Positions 13,733 through 14,614 of a stretch of 14,614 nt of DNA are shown piece by piece; the stretch's first letter is position 1; the number at the start of each line of letters is the position of its first letter. Location of the stretch: NCBI GenBank assembly GCA_031556275.1, contig JAVBTG010000105.1:1-14614 (forward strand), read 5' to 3'. The notes below the pieces were generated by a model. It had not been told where the DNA came from. It did no database searches and saw nothing but the letters and a program-made list of their open reading frames with translations. Position numbers and translations under genes: made by a program. This DNA comes from JAKPNF01 sp031556275 (GTDB taxonomy: Bacteria; Verrucomicrobiota; Verrucomicrobiia; Opitutales; JAKPNF01).

Positions 13733-14614
13733 AACGTCCCTCAATGGTCGACTATCACGCCGCGTCCAACGCGCGGCTGGCGTTGCTCGTCGCGGCGTTC
13801 GCGGGGCTCTTCATCATTCTGGCGGGGGGCCTCGCATGGCGTCAGCTCGTGATGAAGGAGGATTACGACAAAATGCAGATGCGCCAAAACCACCGGCGCG
13901 TCTTACAAAGCGCCCCGCGCGGAAATATCCTCGACCGCAACGGCCAGCTTCTGGTCGGCAACCGCTCGCGCTTTTCGGTGGTGGTCTACCTCAACGAACT
14001 GCGCCCCGAATTCAGCCGCGCACAGATCGAAGACATGCGCGCCGCCCGCGAGGCGTGGGAAACGACCCATCCCGACAGCGAGGAATCCCCGCGCATCGAC
14101 CGCAATAAAATCATATGGCAGGCCCGCACGCGCGTCGTGCAGGGCTACCTCGACCAAGTCAACCGCATCAGCAGCCGCGCCGACACGCTGGACGTAACGG
14201 CGTTCCGCCGCCATTACGAGCAGGAGCGCGTGCTTCCCTTTCCGCTGGTGTCGGACCTCACCCCCGATCAGTACGCCATTTTGACTGCGCAGTTGCCGGT
14301 GGAGTCCCCGGTGCAAATTTACACCGAACACGCTCGCACCTATCCTTACGGCGCCCTCGGCTTTCATGTGCTGGGCTACGTCTCCAACACCGACGAGGTA
14401 CCCGACGAAGATCTCCCGGGCGACACCCTGCGCACCTACGCTTTTAAGGGAAAAGTCGGGAAAACGGGCATCGAGCGCAGTTTTGACGACGTGCTTTCCG
14501 GCCAAAGCGGCGGCGAAATCTGGCTCGTCGACCCCTCAGGGTTCCAATACAAACGCGTCAGCCGCAAAGTCCCGCAACAGGGACAGTCGCTGACAACCAG
14601 CCTCGACGTTGAAA
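13729..14614 (+). CDS. mrdA: Penicillin-binding protein 2 (5' part)
   Basis: The first 295 codons of a class B penicillin-binding protein, the peptidoglycan transpeptidase of cell elongation; the gene runs off the right edge. One membrane anchor lies at about residues 17-36. PRGNILDRNG (63-72) is the conserved start of the non-catalytic pedestal domain. YPYG (205-208), HVLGYVS (213-219) and GKTGIE (244-249) follow in the usual PBP2 order, then SLTTSLDVE, where the transpeptidase domain begins. The catalytic SxxK lies outside the window. The start overlaps the mreD stop by 4 nt. Position after mreD supports MrdA rather than the division enzyme FtsI. Confidence 0.93.
   Translation, partial: MKRPSMVDYHAASNARLALLVAAFAGLFIILAGGLAWRQLVMKEDYDKMQMRQNHRRVLQSAPRGNILDRNGQLLVGNRSRFSVVVYLNELRPEFSRAQIEDMRAAREAWETTHPDSEESPRIDRNKIIWQARTRVVQGYLDQVNRISSRADTLDVTAFRRHYEQERVLPFPLVSDLTPDQYAILTAQLPVESPVQIYTEHARTYPYGALGFHVLGYVSNTDEVPDEDLPGDTLRTYAFKGKVGKTGIERSFDDVLSGQSGGEIWLVDPSGFQYKRVSRKVPQQGQSLTTSLDVE

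Overview
The window reads as chromosomal DNA of a GC-rich Gram-negative bacterium. The gene types (a pyrophosphate-type phosphofructokinase, polyphosphate glucokinase, secreted acetyl-xylan-esterase-like proteins, a stand-alone FecR protein, and mreBCD with PBP2) together suggest Verrucomicrobiota, perhaps Opitutae. That placement comes from recalled family similarity, not a search. Most start codons have no Shine-Dalgarno sequence, and two predicted promoters would start transcription almost at the start codon.

Layout. 1-87 (minus): 5' end of a phosphofructokinase gene. 228-2896 (plus): two tandem paralogous secreted esterases of the acetyl xylan esterase family, each with a signal peptide, an N-terminal beta-rich domain and an intact Ser-Asp-His triad; each is followed by a hairpin terminator. 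4628-2941 (minus): polyphosphate glucokinase, then a class IV aminotransferase, as a two-gene operon ending at a terminator shared with the second esterase. 4799-5563 (plus): an exported FecR-domain protein with its own terminator. 5619-6632 (plus): tRNA-dihydrouridine synthase.

6684-11160 (plus): a compact five-gene biotin operon in the order bioA, bioD, bioF, a small alpha/beta-hydrolase, bioC. Every junction overlaps by 4 or 8 nt. BioC methylates malonyl-ACP so that fatty-acid synthesis can build pimeloyl-ACP methyl ester; the hydrolase presumably removes the methyl group; BioF, BioA and BioD then lead to dethiobiotin. bioB is absent. Upstream lies a 34-bp dyad that looks like a BirA operator. 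It overlaps the -35 box of a good sigma-70-type promoter, whose predicted start is about 2 nt before the bioA ATG.

11254 to the end (plus): the cell-shape cluster mreB, mreC, mreD and the 5' part of the PBP2 gene (mrdA), with a hairpin terminator/attenuator between mreB and mreC.

I see no RNA genes, mobile elements, CRISPR arrays or origins, and no gene-free stretch longer than about 170 bases. The best leads are the biotin control region and the small, diverged esterase between bioF and bioC.
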